Assembly: GCA_944474755.1 (NCBI GenBank)
Contig: OX104118.1
Location: forward strand, 70,685,575 to 70,749,574
Origin: Limnoperna fortunei
Lineage: Eukaryota; Mollusca; Bivalvia; Mytilida; Modiolidae
Reading direction: 5' to 3'
DNA length: 64,000 bases
Of this stretch, positions 22,365 through 35,660 are shown piece after piece (positions within the stretch are counted from its first letter, which is position 1; each line of letters begins with the position of its first letter). A program made the position numbers and the translations under genes. Below the pieces are notes generated by a model, which saw nothing but the letters and a program-made list of their open reading frames with translations, did not search any database and was not told where the DNA came from.

Positions 22365-22615
22365 ACCTATTCCTAGATTTGACTTATTCTTTGACATGAC
22401 AATAAGTAACTCGGCGGGTGTCTAATCAGAGGCAGGCACTGTTCGGAGCACCTGAGTGCACCCATGGTTTTTATTGGGTTCGAGTTATTAACATTCTGTT
22501 TTAGTGCTTTAGTTTGTGTTTTACGTAGTATATGTTTGTCTATATCCAGATTTGTAATTGTTCCTGGACTGTTGTCTATTGGTTTTCGGTCGGTCGGTTT
22601 TCTTTGCTATTTTTT
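22365..22615 (+). mobile_element. Retroelement 3' tail
   Basis: Non-coding tail matching 5370-5620: ATTCCTAGATTTGACTT, GTAACTCGGCGGGTGTCTAA, GGAGCACCTGAGTGCACCC, then the T/G-rich end. No RT coding remains. Most of the 117-codon open frame at 22464 is this tail plus the CT repeat, not a gene. Confidence 0.75.
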
Positions 22616-22647
22616 TAGAGTATTAAAAATTATTTGTTTACGTTTAC

Positions 22648-22791
<144 letters not shown>

Positions 22792-23005
22792 TGATCGATC
22801 GAACTCGAAATAACTGATTTGCCATTTTTCGTAATGATATTCCATTAAAAAATAATCAAAATAAATTGTTGGGACATTATTATATTTAATCTTATTCCCT
22901 TGCTATTCCCTTGCGGTTTTGTTTTGACAATGGACAATGTATGCCAAGATCAATAATTTATTCAAAATTGATAAAATGTAAAAGGCCACACAAAATTAAT
23001 TTTAA

Positions 23006-24554
23006 GGTTCTCAGGCCAAATTTTTCAAAAATAGATGAGGGAGGGAGGCTTTTTTTCTCATTTTATTGGTCTAAAATCAGACGAGGGAGGCATTTTTTTA
23101 TTCGTTATCTTGCACAAAATTTAACTGGTAAAGATCTCAATCGATACAGCAAAGAATTTCTATATTAAACATTCATATTTGTATATGAAATGTATTTAAA
23201 GGTTATTACATAAAAGAACCCCTTTTAAATTGATAAATTGTTTATGCAACCTGGGTTATAGTATAGTGAAATTGAGGGGAGGGGGCAGGGATCGTCGTAA
23301 TGCATCTAGATGTGTATTTAACACGTCTTTGCAGCAATTAATGCATACTAGTACAGTTATCGGATGTTTACGAATTTCAGTCGTGTCAATTTCGTCTCCA
23401 ATGCATGATAACATATCATACAAATGTTGATCGAAATTAACCTGTTTCGTCAGATTTTCTACAGGTAACAATTATTTGGGCAGCAAATATGTTTTGATTA
23501 GGATATTTATTAGACAATAAATACATTCAGTATGAACATACAATTAGAGTAAATTAACCTTTAATTTTAATACATTTCAATTTCAATTAATTATGGGTCT
23601 GTCATCGAAGGAATTGGTTGTATGCAACCACTTAGCTTAACTGCAATATGTGGCACTCATGAAAATTGTTTGGGATTTGCCATTTTCAAAAATGATGAGT
23701 CCAGGACTCACCATAAAAAATCCTACAAAGTATCACTGAAAAGGTACATATTTTGATAATCAACACTTCCTACAGCTTTTAACCTATATCCCTAACACAG
23801 ATTGCACATATTATAGTTGCGACCTGCTATTATGCTATCGTTTTATGAGATGTTTCTATATTTGGGAAAATCAAATCCTACAGCTTTAAACCCGGATCCC
23901 TGAAACATCACAGAAAATTGCACACGTGTCGGTTGTGCACCTGCTATTATAGAATGCTTTTCCCCATTTTTCCAGGATTGGGAACGTCGCAATTTTTCAA
24001 TGAGGGTACCATTTTTGTGTAATTAACTTCTCCAGCTCGCTACCCAGATCCCTGAAACTGCACCAAAAGATTGCACACATATTAAAGTTGTGCACCTGTT
24101 TTCCCATGACATGTCCGCGAGAACTTCTTTCAGCAAATTTTATAGATGGTACCGTTTTTGTGCTATCAACTCTTCCTTTTTTGTCACAAAACTGTAAACG
24201 ATTCTCCGTTTAATAAAGCACTTGTTTTGCAACGCCGCCATTTAAGACAAACGATTTTTTTAATTATTTTTTTCGGCTATCCGATCTCAATAGTCGTGAA
24301 CACGAACGATTCCGTAACCCTCCTTTACTTTCAAGCGCTTGTATGCACTATGTATTCTTTCGGAAGTTATCATTAGAGTGAGCAAAGATGTCCGATCTTT
24401 CCGAATGCAGTGGCGGGAAATTAAGAAGCGGATCGGACCGGATAATTTTTTTTAACGGAAACGGCTCCGCATTTCCGGATTTTTATTTTATTGAAAACCC
24501 AATAAAATCGGCAATGCGGCGGGGTGAAAACGGATGCGCGCGGGCCTGAGAACC
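23006..24554. mobile_element. Possible non-autonomous DNA transposon
   Basis: GGTTCTCAGGCC at 23006-23017 recurs inverted at 24543-24554 (GGCCTGAGAACC). The interval differs in composition from its flanks: GC-richer towards 24400-24550 and with internal diverged repeats. Three related blocks begin CCTACAGCTTTTAACC, CCTACAGCTTTAAACC and CTCCAGCTCGCTACCC (about 23770, 23878, 24032), each followed by an A-T-TGCACA...GTTG(C/T)(G/A)CACCTG-like line. A 71-codon minus-strand open frame (23256-23471) looks protein-like but is unidentified. Twelve matching bases over 1.5 kb could be chance, so this is tentative. Confidence 0.35.
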
Positions 24555-25104
24555 GTAAATCTAATTTTATATGGCCTAACACAAAATGTCGTTTTTAGAT
24601 AATAAGTTCAAATTTTAAAACTGTGTCAATACAAGTATTCTGATAACACTAGATTACGTATAATATGGCTGTAACAGTACCATTTCTTCTAATATTTAAA
24701 AGTAAACCATTACTTAATACTAATTACAAATACTGAAATTATTTTTCATTCCATATTAAGTAGATTTCTTTGAAATGCAAAGACACACGTTTACCATTTT
24801 GTCTCATTCTGAAATGTAGAGATCTGGAAGTACGCGAATATATTTGTAGTATTATCTGTTTACTGTTTTTTTTTTCATTTTCGTCATTGTTGTATGAGTT
24901 GGAGTGCTGATGGGATGTTTAACATCCAAGTCAACACGAGACTATTAAGTTATTACAACCTACAAACAGCAGTAACGTTAAAACAATTGTTAAAAACTAC
25001 ATATGTTAAAGTAACTTTAGAAAACAGCAATGCACTATTTTATCACAATCTAGCTGCTGAATCTATTTTAATAAACATGTTAATGAAGTAGTTCCAAAAC
25101 GACG

Positions 25105-28100
25105 CATGATTATCGTTTAGTAGTTTAGTCTATATTATCATTCGTTTCTTGTACTTTTTATTGCAGTGAAGTCTTTAATCACTTCAATAGGTTAAACAAA
25201 TTAATATTTATACTGCTGCGTAACATTGAACAACTGTTATCTCGTTTAAATAATGTCCTATTAAAGCTGTAAATGTTGATTGTTTAATAATTGTTTTTAT
25301 TGTTTCATTGATTTTCCAAAATATAATTAAATAAAAAGTCGTTGTTATTTATTTTCCTTTACCCTATACCCGTATACCTGTTAACACAATTATGTATTGA
25401 AAGCAGTTTTGCTAATAAGTGTTTCTTTAATTAAAAAAATAAAAGGTAGACACAATCAATTAGCAAGGTTAACGCGGCTAGCAGTAGGATTATGGTCCCA
25501 TTAAAGTATTATATGAGAACGAATAACTGCAAAAAACTGGCCGCTAAATACCATTCGTAGTTCGTATTAATAGGTATAAGACATCGACCTAGCTTCACTC
25601 TTCGGTGATAATACGATTGTAAAAGACAGATACCGACATGAATACATGTTTTGTTGTAATTAATTGTATTACATTATGCTTGTCATCTCAAATTTCCAAT
25701 TTTACATTTATTATTTTAATAGGATAATTTTATGTTGATAAGAAAAATGTTATAACTGATATTAATCACGAAAATTAACTAAATGTAGATAACAAAGCAG
25801 TGATGTGAAAAAGTTTTCATCACTTTATTTACACACTGTATTTAATTTGACTTCAGTAAACCAAGAAAAATAAGATTTTTCAGCATACGCGCTAACTCAG
25901 TGCTTTACTTAACTTGTAAACCTGTAGCAGATTTTATTTAGACGCGAATTTTTCTACTTAACCCAGTGCTTGAGCTAATCACGTGATTTAAATTTATGGA
26001 CGTAAGACAGCCAAGAATGCTAGCCATCCTTTTCTACAGTGTATGCTACACATATTTTATCAACCTATTTTAGGGGAAATCAGAGAACCAAGTATACTAG
26101 CTAATACCGTATGATGTATGACTAAATTTCTTTATTAAATCAAAGAGACCATTATAATAGATAGCATTTCATAGAATGTATGACTATTCTAAATTTATCC
26201 ATCTACACTAAAATTTACTGTGTTTGTGCGGAGGTTTTTTGTCTCACAATATGAAATATGAAAACTACTTACTATCGCGTTTGGTAGAGATTTTTTTCCT
26301 TTTGTATATTCCAAGAAACATATTTTGAAAGCAACAATTATTTTCCACATTTAATCAGCGTTTCGAAATCCGACTGTAATTTTCATTTAGATTGATCGAT
26401 TTTCCACAGGAAGTCAGCCATTTTTGTTTCTTAAGGGGTCTAATGTTGCTTATAAACGTTTGTCTGCTTTCTTTAAAATACATCACTAAATTTCACCAAA
26501 ACAAATTATTGGACAACTATTGCCAAGACAACCGATTGAAAAAAAAGAGCCGAAAGTCAAGGGACAGTTACAAATCCAGATATAGACAAACGCAACACAA
26601 AAAACAGAAAGAGAGTAACCCGAACCCCCCCCCCCCCAAAAAAAAAAAACCATCGGTGCACGCAGGTGTTCCGGACGAGTAAGCAATGTATTCCTCTAAT
26701 TAGACACCCGTCGACTTACTCTTGCAATGTCTAGGGGAAAGTGAAATCCAGGAATAGGAAACACTACCTATGACTCAGCGAAAATGTCAGATCGTATTTA
26801 AGACACTGGCTTTTCATAACGACCATAGAACTTTTGAACAGAAAACATCAACCTAGGTACAACAAACTTTGTTTGAGAAGTTTACCAGTCAACAGCAGTG
26901 ATCGGTCTAGAAAATCAGAATACCGATCGCAGGATCTAGAATATTGTGTTAGTTGTGAAATGTACACACAATATGCTGAGTCTATTTCTTAAAGTGGGTC
27001 AATAAATATCGATCAATAAAGGTAATGCCTATTTTTTAATTTTAACCAATATTTATTTTTTTAAAGTTTAAGTTTTCCAATTTTAATTATATGATATCAA
27101 TGTGTTTGTTTTAAATTATAAAAATATTTTGATTTAATTAATTTACTAATTAATTAATTTAATTATAAATTTGTATTATCTTATGTAATTACAGGTGGCG
27201 ACTGCATACTATGGCGAGTACAAGGATGAACGCATTTTGCAACAAACTTGATCAACGGCAAGTTTTAACGTAATAAATAATTGCTTGAAGAATATAAATA
27301 GATAAACTCGAATGTCATTTAACCAAAATGACAAAGGTATAAAAGTGTGGTTGATAACATGAAAGATCTAACTTCAAAAATGAAGGGACTTTCTCAAAAC
27401 TTTCACAAAAGTCCTTTATTTCATAATTTATAATTTTATTTAGTTAAATGCAACATCACTCACATGTTGGCCATTCAAAACTCATTTATTCATTTATGCT
27501 ATATATATGAATCAAAAATTTAATTATAGCTTTAATTTCTCCTCTTCCTATAAATAATACATTAAAAACAGTGCAGAATACTTATATTTAGATTTTGTGA
27601 CGTTATTTTCAGCATGGTGATCTGGAGAATTTCCGTTGACATTAAAGTAGCAGATTTCAAGGAAGTACAAAGGTTATTTATTTCAACTTTTTTTATCTCA
27701 TAGAAACAAACCGGGGAATATTAATATGTCAATCGTGTTTTTATTTATAGGCTCGTATCTTTAGTAACGTAATACGGTACAATAGGTAACCATGTGCTTC
27801 ACTTTATGTTAATGATTTCCGGTCGTTTGTTGTAATACGGTTGAATCACAGGTTCAGCATTTGTCACAACGAGACCTTGACATGCCAGACAATAAAGGTA
27901 TTGTTTATGAGGGACCTCTTTTCAACACAATATGCAACAGATGTGTCATAAATTAATTGTTGATAGCTTTAATTTATTATGCATAGGGGTAACAGATAAT
28001 ATCTGCCAGTAACAGCTGCCTCTAACTGAATGTTCAGATGTAGCTTTTATCAAGTGTATCGAAGTCACAGACATGAGAATCTACAGTATATGTGATTATT

Positions 28101-28240
28101 GTTAAACAACCTTCACATACGAGATATTTTGGGTATATATTAAAGAGACATTAATTAAAACGTCTTTCATTGGTAGTTTTGTTCCAATATTTAATTGTCA
28201 TCTTACACATGTAGTAACGATTCATGCGTTAGTCATTGAT
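25105..28240. repeat. Left arm of large inverted duplication
   Basis: Reverse-complement homology to 32350-37020, in consistent order. Pairs: GATTATCGTTTAGTAGTTTA (25110) with 37020; AGTCGTTGTTATTTATTTTCC (25338) with about 36830; GACATCGACCTAGCTTCACTC (25580) with about 36640; AAACCTGTAGCAGATTTTATT with about 36265; TTTTAGGGGAAATCAGAG with about 36110; GCATACTATGGCGAG (27205) with about 35890; and 27875-28240 with 32350-32710. A retroelement tail at 26505-26975 is an insertion in this arm. No cystatin exon is recognisable here. Confidence 0.75.
26505..26975 (-). mobile_element. 5'-truncated retroelement copy (RT remnant plus tail)
   Basis: Minus-strand copy of the 4976-5660 element, truncated within the A-Y-G-V-Y-I-S-Q region. 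Coding remnants contain R-S-C-D-R-Y, D-F-L-D-R-S-L-L-L and frameshifts. Then follow the tail with CGGGTGTCTAATTAGAGG and the T/G-rich end. A C14A13 run at 26624-26650 is an expanded version of a short T/G run in the other copies. Confidence 0.8.
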
Positions 28241-28244
28241 TAAA

Positions 28245-31200
28245 TCAAAATGTGCGCTCTGATGTTAGTATAATTCTATTTCGTGAGACAATGACATTAT
28301 ATTTAATATATTTAAGATAAAAGCTACTTGTTGTATATTAACTTACAAACACACGCCGAAGAATGCGACAACCATATATCAGTCCATGGAATTATTATAA
28401 ATACAAGGGTTTTGAGTGTTTAAGTATTACATTTTTAATTAAAATCTACCACTTTTACAGAACGTAAAATTGTGTTACCTTTCTTTAAGTGTTTATTTTC
28501 AAAATGAAAACATATATCTTATTACAATTGTAAAAAATAGAATCAAACTATATTGAAACAAGAAGGCCATGAACAAGTATTTATAAGAGAAAGATTTTTT
28601 TTTGTTGTCTTACTAAGTAACTTAGTCGCAAACATCATCGTATAATTTTATTTTTACTAGTATTATTTTATTGATTTGATAAATTATTATCTTCTTTGCC
28701 GTATTACAAGTTTGAATACATTTGTAAACGTGTTTGTTTTTGGAGCATTATGTTTCGGCATTTTTGCGGTGTTTTAACATGACTATAATCTGTTGCAATC
28801 TTTTGTTGTATTGAAAGTCTTCATGTTATGTTATTGCTCTAAACGTTGGAAATCATCAAGGGAACACATATTTATGTTTCCATTATAGATATATGTTGTC
28901 ACTGAACAATTGTAACTTTAGTAATTCCTTGCATTTTATCTACACTAGCATGCTTGAGTATAAAACTTAAAACATTTATATGACAGTCATGAATTTAACC
29001 TTCCAATATTCTATTTTCCTTTCATTGACATAAACTTCTAACAGCACCACCGTATTAGGTTAATTTAAAAGTTTATATCAAGGATCAAATGTTGTCACCA
29101 TGACATACTTAATTGTTATAAGAAATTACCTTTATAACACGATCACCTGGACAAACTGTAATACACGTCGATTTTGTTTTACTTATTAATATTAGATTGC
29201 TAACTGATACTGTTTTACTTAGGACATATAAATCCTTCAGTACAACGGCTGTTAGTTATAAGCTTATACATCTGCCTTAGTAGATATGTTTTGTTTCTCT
29301 AAACCAAGCATTCTGGAAAATACAAACACGACATGTTTATCGACTTCAGTCACTTTACAGACTCTGTAAAGCAGAGGTTCTGCAATTGTAAAAATGTTGG
29401 TGACATTGTTTTAAATTTAATGAACGATAACAAATTATTATACATGTTAGATATAAATGATCGCTATTCAAAATAGTCAAAAACGTATAAAATTGTTATG
29501 TCCTGAATAGCATTAACTAAAATAATTGAGGGCTTTCACGACAAATTGGATACAACATCAAAGTAGCAGGGAGACAAAAATAAATGCTTGTTCCTTTCTA
29601 TATACTTCATTTTAGTGTCATTGCTGATATGTACTGGTTTTTAAAGTAAAAAATAAAATAAGTACACTCTGAAAATGAAATTTAAAAATTCTAGATCATT
29701 ATTTTAACTAATAAAGTTATATTCATTTAAATGATTGCGTCCAGCGAAAAATATCATCTATATTCAGGACGAGAACAAATTAAGTCTTTCTAGCAGCTAC
29801 GATGCGTCTACTCGTTTTTGAATTATATAAAGGGTTTTTCTTGCAAGGAGAGTGGCACTCTGCAAAAAGGTTTCTTACAGCTGTCCGCAGCCTTGCGTCC
29901 CTGTTATAATATGACGAGAGGTTTCATCAATCTTCGATGGTCCCAGTCATACACTTGACTATAGCTTTCATGCTGTTTAAACTAAAAAGCAATCGTTTGC
30001 AGAGAATAGCACCACAACTTTTCAGCCCCTAGTTATATTTAATGACATACGAATATTATATGAATATATGAACACGATAATTTTGTTTTGTTTTATTTAT
30101 GAAAAATGTCAGTAGTAAGGTAAATTTTAAATCTTTTCATGATGAATATTATGTAATACCAGAGTCAGAACGACAAGATGTCAGCGGCTAAAAATAGTTA
30201 AACGCTTACCTATTCTTATAGTTAAGCGTCACAAAAACTAGTTATTCCATACATCTAGATGTTTCTACACGTATTTCGTTTGTTAGTTAGTTTGTATAAT
30301 ACTAACTTTAAAATAATTGGTGCACAGTAGGTTGTCTTGATACTCTGTATATTTATAAACAATAAGATTAATCAAATACATAATATTTAAAGCGTAGGCA
30401 GGTATGAACAGAGGTGAGTTTCTTTAAATTACTTAGTAAAGTTTCCGTTTTGGAATTAACGAACACTGCCATTATTCGTCCGCTTGTTTTATTTTTGAGT
30501 ACAAGAAGTTTTGTTTAATATTTAATTCTGTTAAGAGTTAAAGCACAGATTTGTACATATGTGTTCAACACAAACTACTTTCAAGTGAATTATTTTGCAT
30601 TAATTAACTTAATTAAAGTTAATTTACAGATAAGAAAAAGTATTTTGAAAATGTGTTCATATTAAATTATCAAAAGAGAGTAATACATTATATTTTGGAC
30701 GGGAATGTAATGTTTAATAACAATTAAGTAGGCCATGCTACCATCCTTTGAGCTTTGAAACCCTATTTAGGTATCCTAATATATGTGCTGTAGAAATCCC
30801 ATGTCGATGACAGGAAAATAAAGAAATTGAAAGTTATAGTCATGACTTTCGTAGAGAATTTTTTTACTCTTCCTAGAGTCTATTTAAGGACTTGGGTAAA
30901 GTAGGGGATAGTTAGTGTTTTTCTTATTTTAAGCTTTCTATGGTAGAATAAATGCAAGTAGTTACTGAACTTAGCGTTCAACAGTGACAACACATTATCT
31001 ACATAGCGAAATGTAAACATAAATTTGTGTGAAAGTGAAAAAAAGCCGAAACATAACTCTTCAAAAACACGTTTACAACTGTATTCGGACCCAACATACG
31101 TGTAGAGTAATAAGGCAAAGAATAAATACTGTATAAAATCAATAAAATACTAATACTATCAAATTAATTATACGAAGTATGCGGATATGTTGCTTAATCA

Positions 31201-31989
31201 TACTACAAAAATTAACAGCAGATTTCTTTTGTGTGGATTCGTTCGTGGTCTTCTAGTCCATTACTATTGTTTTCACATTAAATGAATCATACTATATGTT
31301 TGCAATTCCAAATAGACACATATTTGCATTTTAAGCTAGTTTGCATTTTAAGCTAGTTTACAAAATTTTAATCCGTTTTGCAAGTGTTAGATTTTATTTA
31401 TAATTCCCAAACACTCCAAAGAAACTGTATTTCTAATGATCTAGAAATATGTTGGACTGATATATGATTGTTGCATTGTTTCGACGTGAGTATGTATGCT
31501 GCTCACTGTGAATATTTGACAAGTATCCTTATCACCTAATATATATTAATTAACAAGTCATGATAATAATTAATGCCATCTCACTTTGTCACTCAGTATG
31601 AGCGGTTAAAACTAAAACAAATTAATACAATATTAGAACTAAACTATCACTGACATGGCATTTCCTTTATTCATAGATGCAGTCATTGTTAATTAGCAAC
31701 TGCGTTTTATAACAGACTATTGAGATCATGTGTAACTTACTGAATATAACAGTTACCTTACATTACGTTACGTTACATTACGTTATGACATTGAAAGTAC
31801 GAGCAGTTTGTAAATGTTTGGGGCGTTATTTTATTTAAGAGACTATAAACGCCGTTTGTGTGCGATTTTGAAAGCACGTAATGCTGTACCATTTATTGGT
31901 ATTGAGTTTGTATGTGTGTTCTTTAAACAAAATGTCTTACTGTAGATGGATTCACGGTTTAGACCTTAGGTAATTGTAAGTCTGAAATT
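28245..31989. other. Spacer of the inverted duplication, AT-rich
   Basis: About 3.7 kb between the arms. I recognise no gene or element. A short run of alternating TTACATTACG / TTACG units lies at about 31755-31790. Confidence 0.45.
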
Positions 31990-32219
31990 ATGTCTGTTTG
32001 TCTGTTTATTTGAATTGTTTCACAACACTTTCAGTAATTTGTCAGCTATAGCCGGAGTACCCCGGAAAAACCCGATCATTTGGATGACTGACAATGTTTG
32101 TCAATTAAGAGTGCAGTCTAGTGCACCCGCAGTGAGACCCAAACCCGCAACCTCGGTGTTGACAGACCACGTGATCAATATAAGACGAACCGCCTTAACC
32201 ACTCGGCCACCGAGGCCAC
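31989..32219 (-). mobile_element. tRNA-derived SINE copy with 11-bp imperfect TSD
   Basis: tRNA-like head at the right (ACCACTCGGCCACCGAGGCC), core and tail to the left. AAGTCTGAAAT (31978-31988) and AAGTCTTAAAT (32220-32230) flank it. It sits at the spacer-side edge of the right arm. The 118-codon open frame 32015-32371 is this SINE plus flank. Confidence 0.85.
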
Positions 32220-32721
32220 AAGTCTTAAATGATGGTTTATCCCAAACTAAAATCAAACCTCTTAATTATATTAATCACATACTTAAAAATGAAGGAGACA
32301 TATTAGTTAATTACAAAAAACTAAACCGAAACGTAACAACAATAAAAGTACATAAAAGACTAACACAGTGAAATTACCTAATTAATTGGAACAGACATTA
32401 AAAAATTATTTATAAGAGTTAAAACTAATGTCTCATAAAATATTTCCTGATAACTCGCTTGTAAGTGTTTCTTAACGATAATCACATATAATATAGATTA
32501 TCCAGTTAATTGTAGATTCACGTAATAAAAGCTTCATCCAAACATGCATTTAGAGGAAGCGGTATCTGACAGGTCATGAAATGTATAATCATATACCCAT
32601 ATGCTGATTAAATTAAAGCTATCATAAGTTAATTTATGATACAACTGTTGCATATTTAGCTTACAACCAGTCCCTCATAAACTATAACTTTAATGTCTCG
32701 CATGTCAAGGACTTATTCAAT

Positions 32722-32729
32722 TATAAATA
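32722..32729 (+). promoter_or_regulatory. TATA box of the cystatin gene
   Basis: TATAAATA, 53 bases upstream of the ATG at 32782, leaving room for a start site near 32755 and a leader of about 25-30 bases. Homology to the left arm ends just upstream of this motif. Confidence 0.6.
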
Positions 32730-32781
32730 CATATATAAGTGCCCTCATTCGATTCAAGTTAGATTCGACCAAATATTCGAA

Positions 32782-33934
32782 ATGAAGTTTGTTTTGATTT
32801 CTTGCGTTGCTTTTATTTATCTAGCATGGGTTGATGCTGGTGATCTAGGACCGGAAACAATAGCCAATAGTGAAATACAAAGTTATGCTACTCAGGTCAG
32901 TTTCTGTTGTCATTTTACATTCTTGACACAATTTAACTTTTTAAGATTTAAAATAATTTTAAACAAAGAAAGATGAAGCACAAACGCAAATCCAAAACAT
33001 TCGTATATTAAGTCGTGTTTCATTAAACTCTTTAAATGCATAATTGTACATGTTCCGTGAGAACACGGTTTATTTGATAACTTTCCGTGGTATCCTTTTG
33101 AGATAAAACTTTGTAAAGAATATTATTTATACTTCTTTGAAATACACTGCTTTATTGTTATGTACTGAGTAAATCATCCAGGAATGGCTATAGACCAACG
33201 CGATGACAATGAGGTCACACACTATAAGACCATGCATTCTGAAATGATTTTAATGTTTTTTACAGCTGAGAACACAAATTGAAGCAATGGCAAGTGTGTT
33301 TAAGTATGAGATATTTAAAGCAGTTTTATTTAGATCTGAGACTGTCGATGATGGATATAACTTCTTTGTAAAGGTAAAAATAATATACGAAAATTGATTT
33401 ATTTATTGTTTAATATCAAACAATAGTGTCATTCTCACGTTATCTTTTTTGTCATTTAATCAAATGATAACACATGAAATCTAATAATGTTATTAGGTTA
33501 TTTAAATTTTATTTTGGATGGTTTGCGGTTTTCACCGACAACATCTTTCAAAATAAAAGCTATTTATGGCTAAACGCTTCCAAACTTGAACCAAGCTATT
33601 AATTCAATCATATAGCATGTGTAATATTAAAATGTATCATATGTTATGCCAATCTAAACTGGCAAGGATTGATAATTTTAATACCGAAGGTTGAGGTTTT
33701 CTCCGGTACTCAGCTTCCTTCTCCAAGAAAACATAGAAGCCATGTTATAACTGAAATTGCTAAAGGTGGAGTTAAAAACCAAACAAATAAACGTATTATG
33801 GTATCTATTTTCAGATTAGAGTTGCATTCTACGACTACATTCATGCAAGAATTCACAAAGATCTATCCGGCAAAGTAACCTTAAATAGCATTCAGACCGG
33901 AAGACTTAAAAATGATCCAATCGAGTACTTTTAA
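32782..33934 (+). CDS. Secreted stefin-like cystatin, three exons
   Basis: Predicted cysteine-protease inhibitor of the cystatin superfamily, stefin type, with a signal peptide. Exons: 32782-32895 (38 codons), 33266-33373 (36 codons), 33815-33934 (39 codons and stop); donors GTCAGT and GTAAAA, acceptors TTACAG and TTTCAG, all phase 0. The start is the first ATG after the TATA box and gives a hydrophobic leader M-K-F-V-L-I-S-C-V-A-F-I-Y-L-A-W, likely cut before G-D-L-G. Mature protein is about 94 residues, close to the usual 98. Family landmarks: E-I-Q-S-Y-A-T-Q near the N-terminus, V-F-K-Y-E-I-F-K-A-V, Y-N-F-F-V-K, an R-I-H-K-D-L loop and C-terminal E-Y-F. Intron positions match my memory of vertebrate stefin genes. 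The Q-x-V-x-G inhibitory loop is altered to E-T-V-D-D-G, so papain-type inhibition may be weak or changed. Stefins are usually cytosolic, so the leader is unusual. A SINE scrap lies in intron 2. Confidence 0.85.
33660..33788 (+). mobile_element. SINE fragment in cystatin intron 2
   Basis: Central block and tail only: CTGGCAAGGATTG, GAGGTTTTCTCCGGTACTC, GAAGCCATGTTATAACTGAAATTGC and AAACAAATAAA. It is old and 5'-truncated. The 69-codon open frame at 33669 combines this scrap with cystatin exon 3 and is not a gene. Confidence 0.7.
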
Positions 33935-33991
33935 ATGGTGTTCTTATTTTTATTAAGAATGAACATTTGAATTACTTCATCAGATATATAA

Positions 33992-33997
33992 AATAAA
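33992..33997 (+). terminator. Polyadenylation signal of the cystatin gene
   Basis: AATAAA 58 bases after the TAA stop at 33934, the only canonical signal close behind the gene. Confidence 0.6.
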
Positions 33998-33999
33998 AA

Positions 34000-34699
34000 A
34001 ATTTGAAAACATTGTCTTTTGGCGTTAAGCCATTTTTTGTTAGTTTGTATATCATACAATTATTGACCATTAAGGGGATTTCTGTTAAGATACATAAAAT
34101 TGTTTAAGAGGTAGTTAAAAGATATGAAAAATAGTTAGAGGCTTAAATATACAAAGGCAAATATCGTCATACACACAGTCAGGAATTACTTACACAAAAG
34201 TGACAAACAATCAAAGGCGTATTCCTAAAAAGACAAAATGTCCTGAATATGCAAAAACATTGTTACACTAAAGAGGTGGCAAAAAACAAAGAACAGACAC
34301 TCAAAACCAAACATATAGCATGTGTAATTTTAAAATTTTTTCATATTTGAGGAAATCAAATTTCACTAAAAGTTGGGCGCTGAACCAATTGCTCCTGATC
34401 TAAGCAACTCCTGCTTCACTTGTGGTGCCCATCAAATAATTCAGGTTAGCAACAAGTAATTAGCCATATCTGGGTTAGTCTTAATCTATTACATGGAAAC
34501 TTCACAAAAAATGAAAATTTGAAATGTTATTATTCAAATAAAATGAAATATATTTGCCTTTTTATATTATATTGTATTCTTTACCGTTACGCTTCTAGTG
34601 TGGATTTTAGATGGTAAAATTTTGTATATAGGGACCGCCATATTGAAGTATTTACCACGAGATTGCGGTTGTGACGTGTCATTATCCATTATAATGAAT
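34000..34699. other. 3' flank of the cystatin gene
   Basis: AT-rich. A CATATAGCATGTGTAAT(T/A)TTAAAAT line at about 34313 repeats one in cystatin intron 2 (about 33609). No gene seen. Confidence 0.45.
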
Positions 34700-35324
34700 A
34701 ATTAAGTTTAAAAATATGTTTTTCTGCCTTTGCTTTTGCAAAATAAAAACAAACTGTGGCGATGACTAATGACCAGCTAACGACATAAAATTGCCAAATA
34801 CGTCCAAAGTTGTAATGCTCTTTGTATTAATAAAACTTCTTTTAGACACAATTTGTAACATGTCTTTATACAGAGACATATAATTATATATTAACTCAGA
34901 TTGCTCGTCTTGAAACGACAATTGTACCTGGACGTAAAAAGTTAACAGGTAAATCATTTCTCGTTATGAAGAGTAATTAACAGAATTAGCATATAAACAA
35001 ACAGAATGTTTATTGCAATCACCAGATCATTTGACGCCGACTTTGAAGTATGAATATTCGGACATTTTCAAAAGCTAACCAGGTTAAAGGTTAATCATGC
35101 AATTCGAATTAGAATTTGTAATTAAAACGGCAAGTCCCTCTCCTGCCAAGGACAGGTCTTATTTGAATACACAGAAGTGTGAGAACACAGGATGTTATTT
35201 TGTATATAAGATTCGAATACCTTTAGATGCCATGTCACAGGAAACGTAAAACAGACAGATTGACACAAATAAACACACGTAAAATTTTGGAATCTGTTAC
35301 GCACACGCACAATAAATGTTACCA

Positions 35325-35408
<84 letters not shown>

Positions 35409-35660
35409 GTGGTAGTATAAAAAATTATAAATGTACTTAACTTAAAGGGAAATTTTGATGCGTGAAATGAAAGTTTTTAAAAATATATTTCATTTAATGA
35501 CCGTCATGACCGTTATTTCTTATAAAGTCAACTTCGCAAATATTTTGTATAAAAAGTTTCGTTCAATAAATTGAAAATAATAATACGAATAATTTCAAAT
35601 TCAATTCATATTTATGGACAAAATTCAAACTAATATTTGAGGTAAATTAAAAATGCAAAA
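34700..35660. repeat. Segmental duplicate of 16.85-17.87 kb
   Basis: Direct-orientation partner of 16850-17870 (landmarks given there). It is interrupted by the (TAA)n run at 35326-35408 and lacks the SINE. Open frames on its minus strand (34766-34957) and on the minus strand of the partner (16846-17070) are not in matching frames, which argues against conserved coding. Confidence 0.65.
35326..35408. repeat. (TAA)n microsatellite, ~83 bp
   Basis: Uninterrupted ATA/TAA trinucleotide run. Confidence 0.98.

Noticed and set aside
27600..27675. Possible plus-strand exon after TTATTTTCAG
   Set aside because: A short frame with acceptor and weak donor, but no similarity to the cystatin, the gene family or the opposite arm, and no partner exons.
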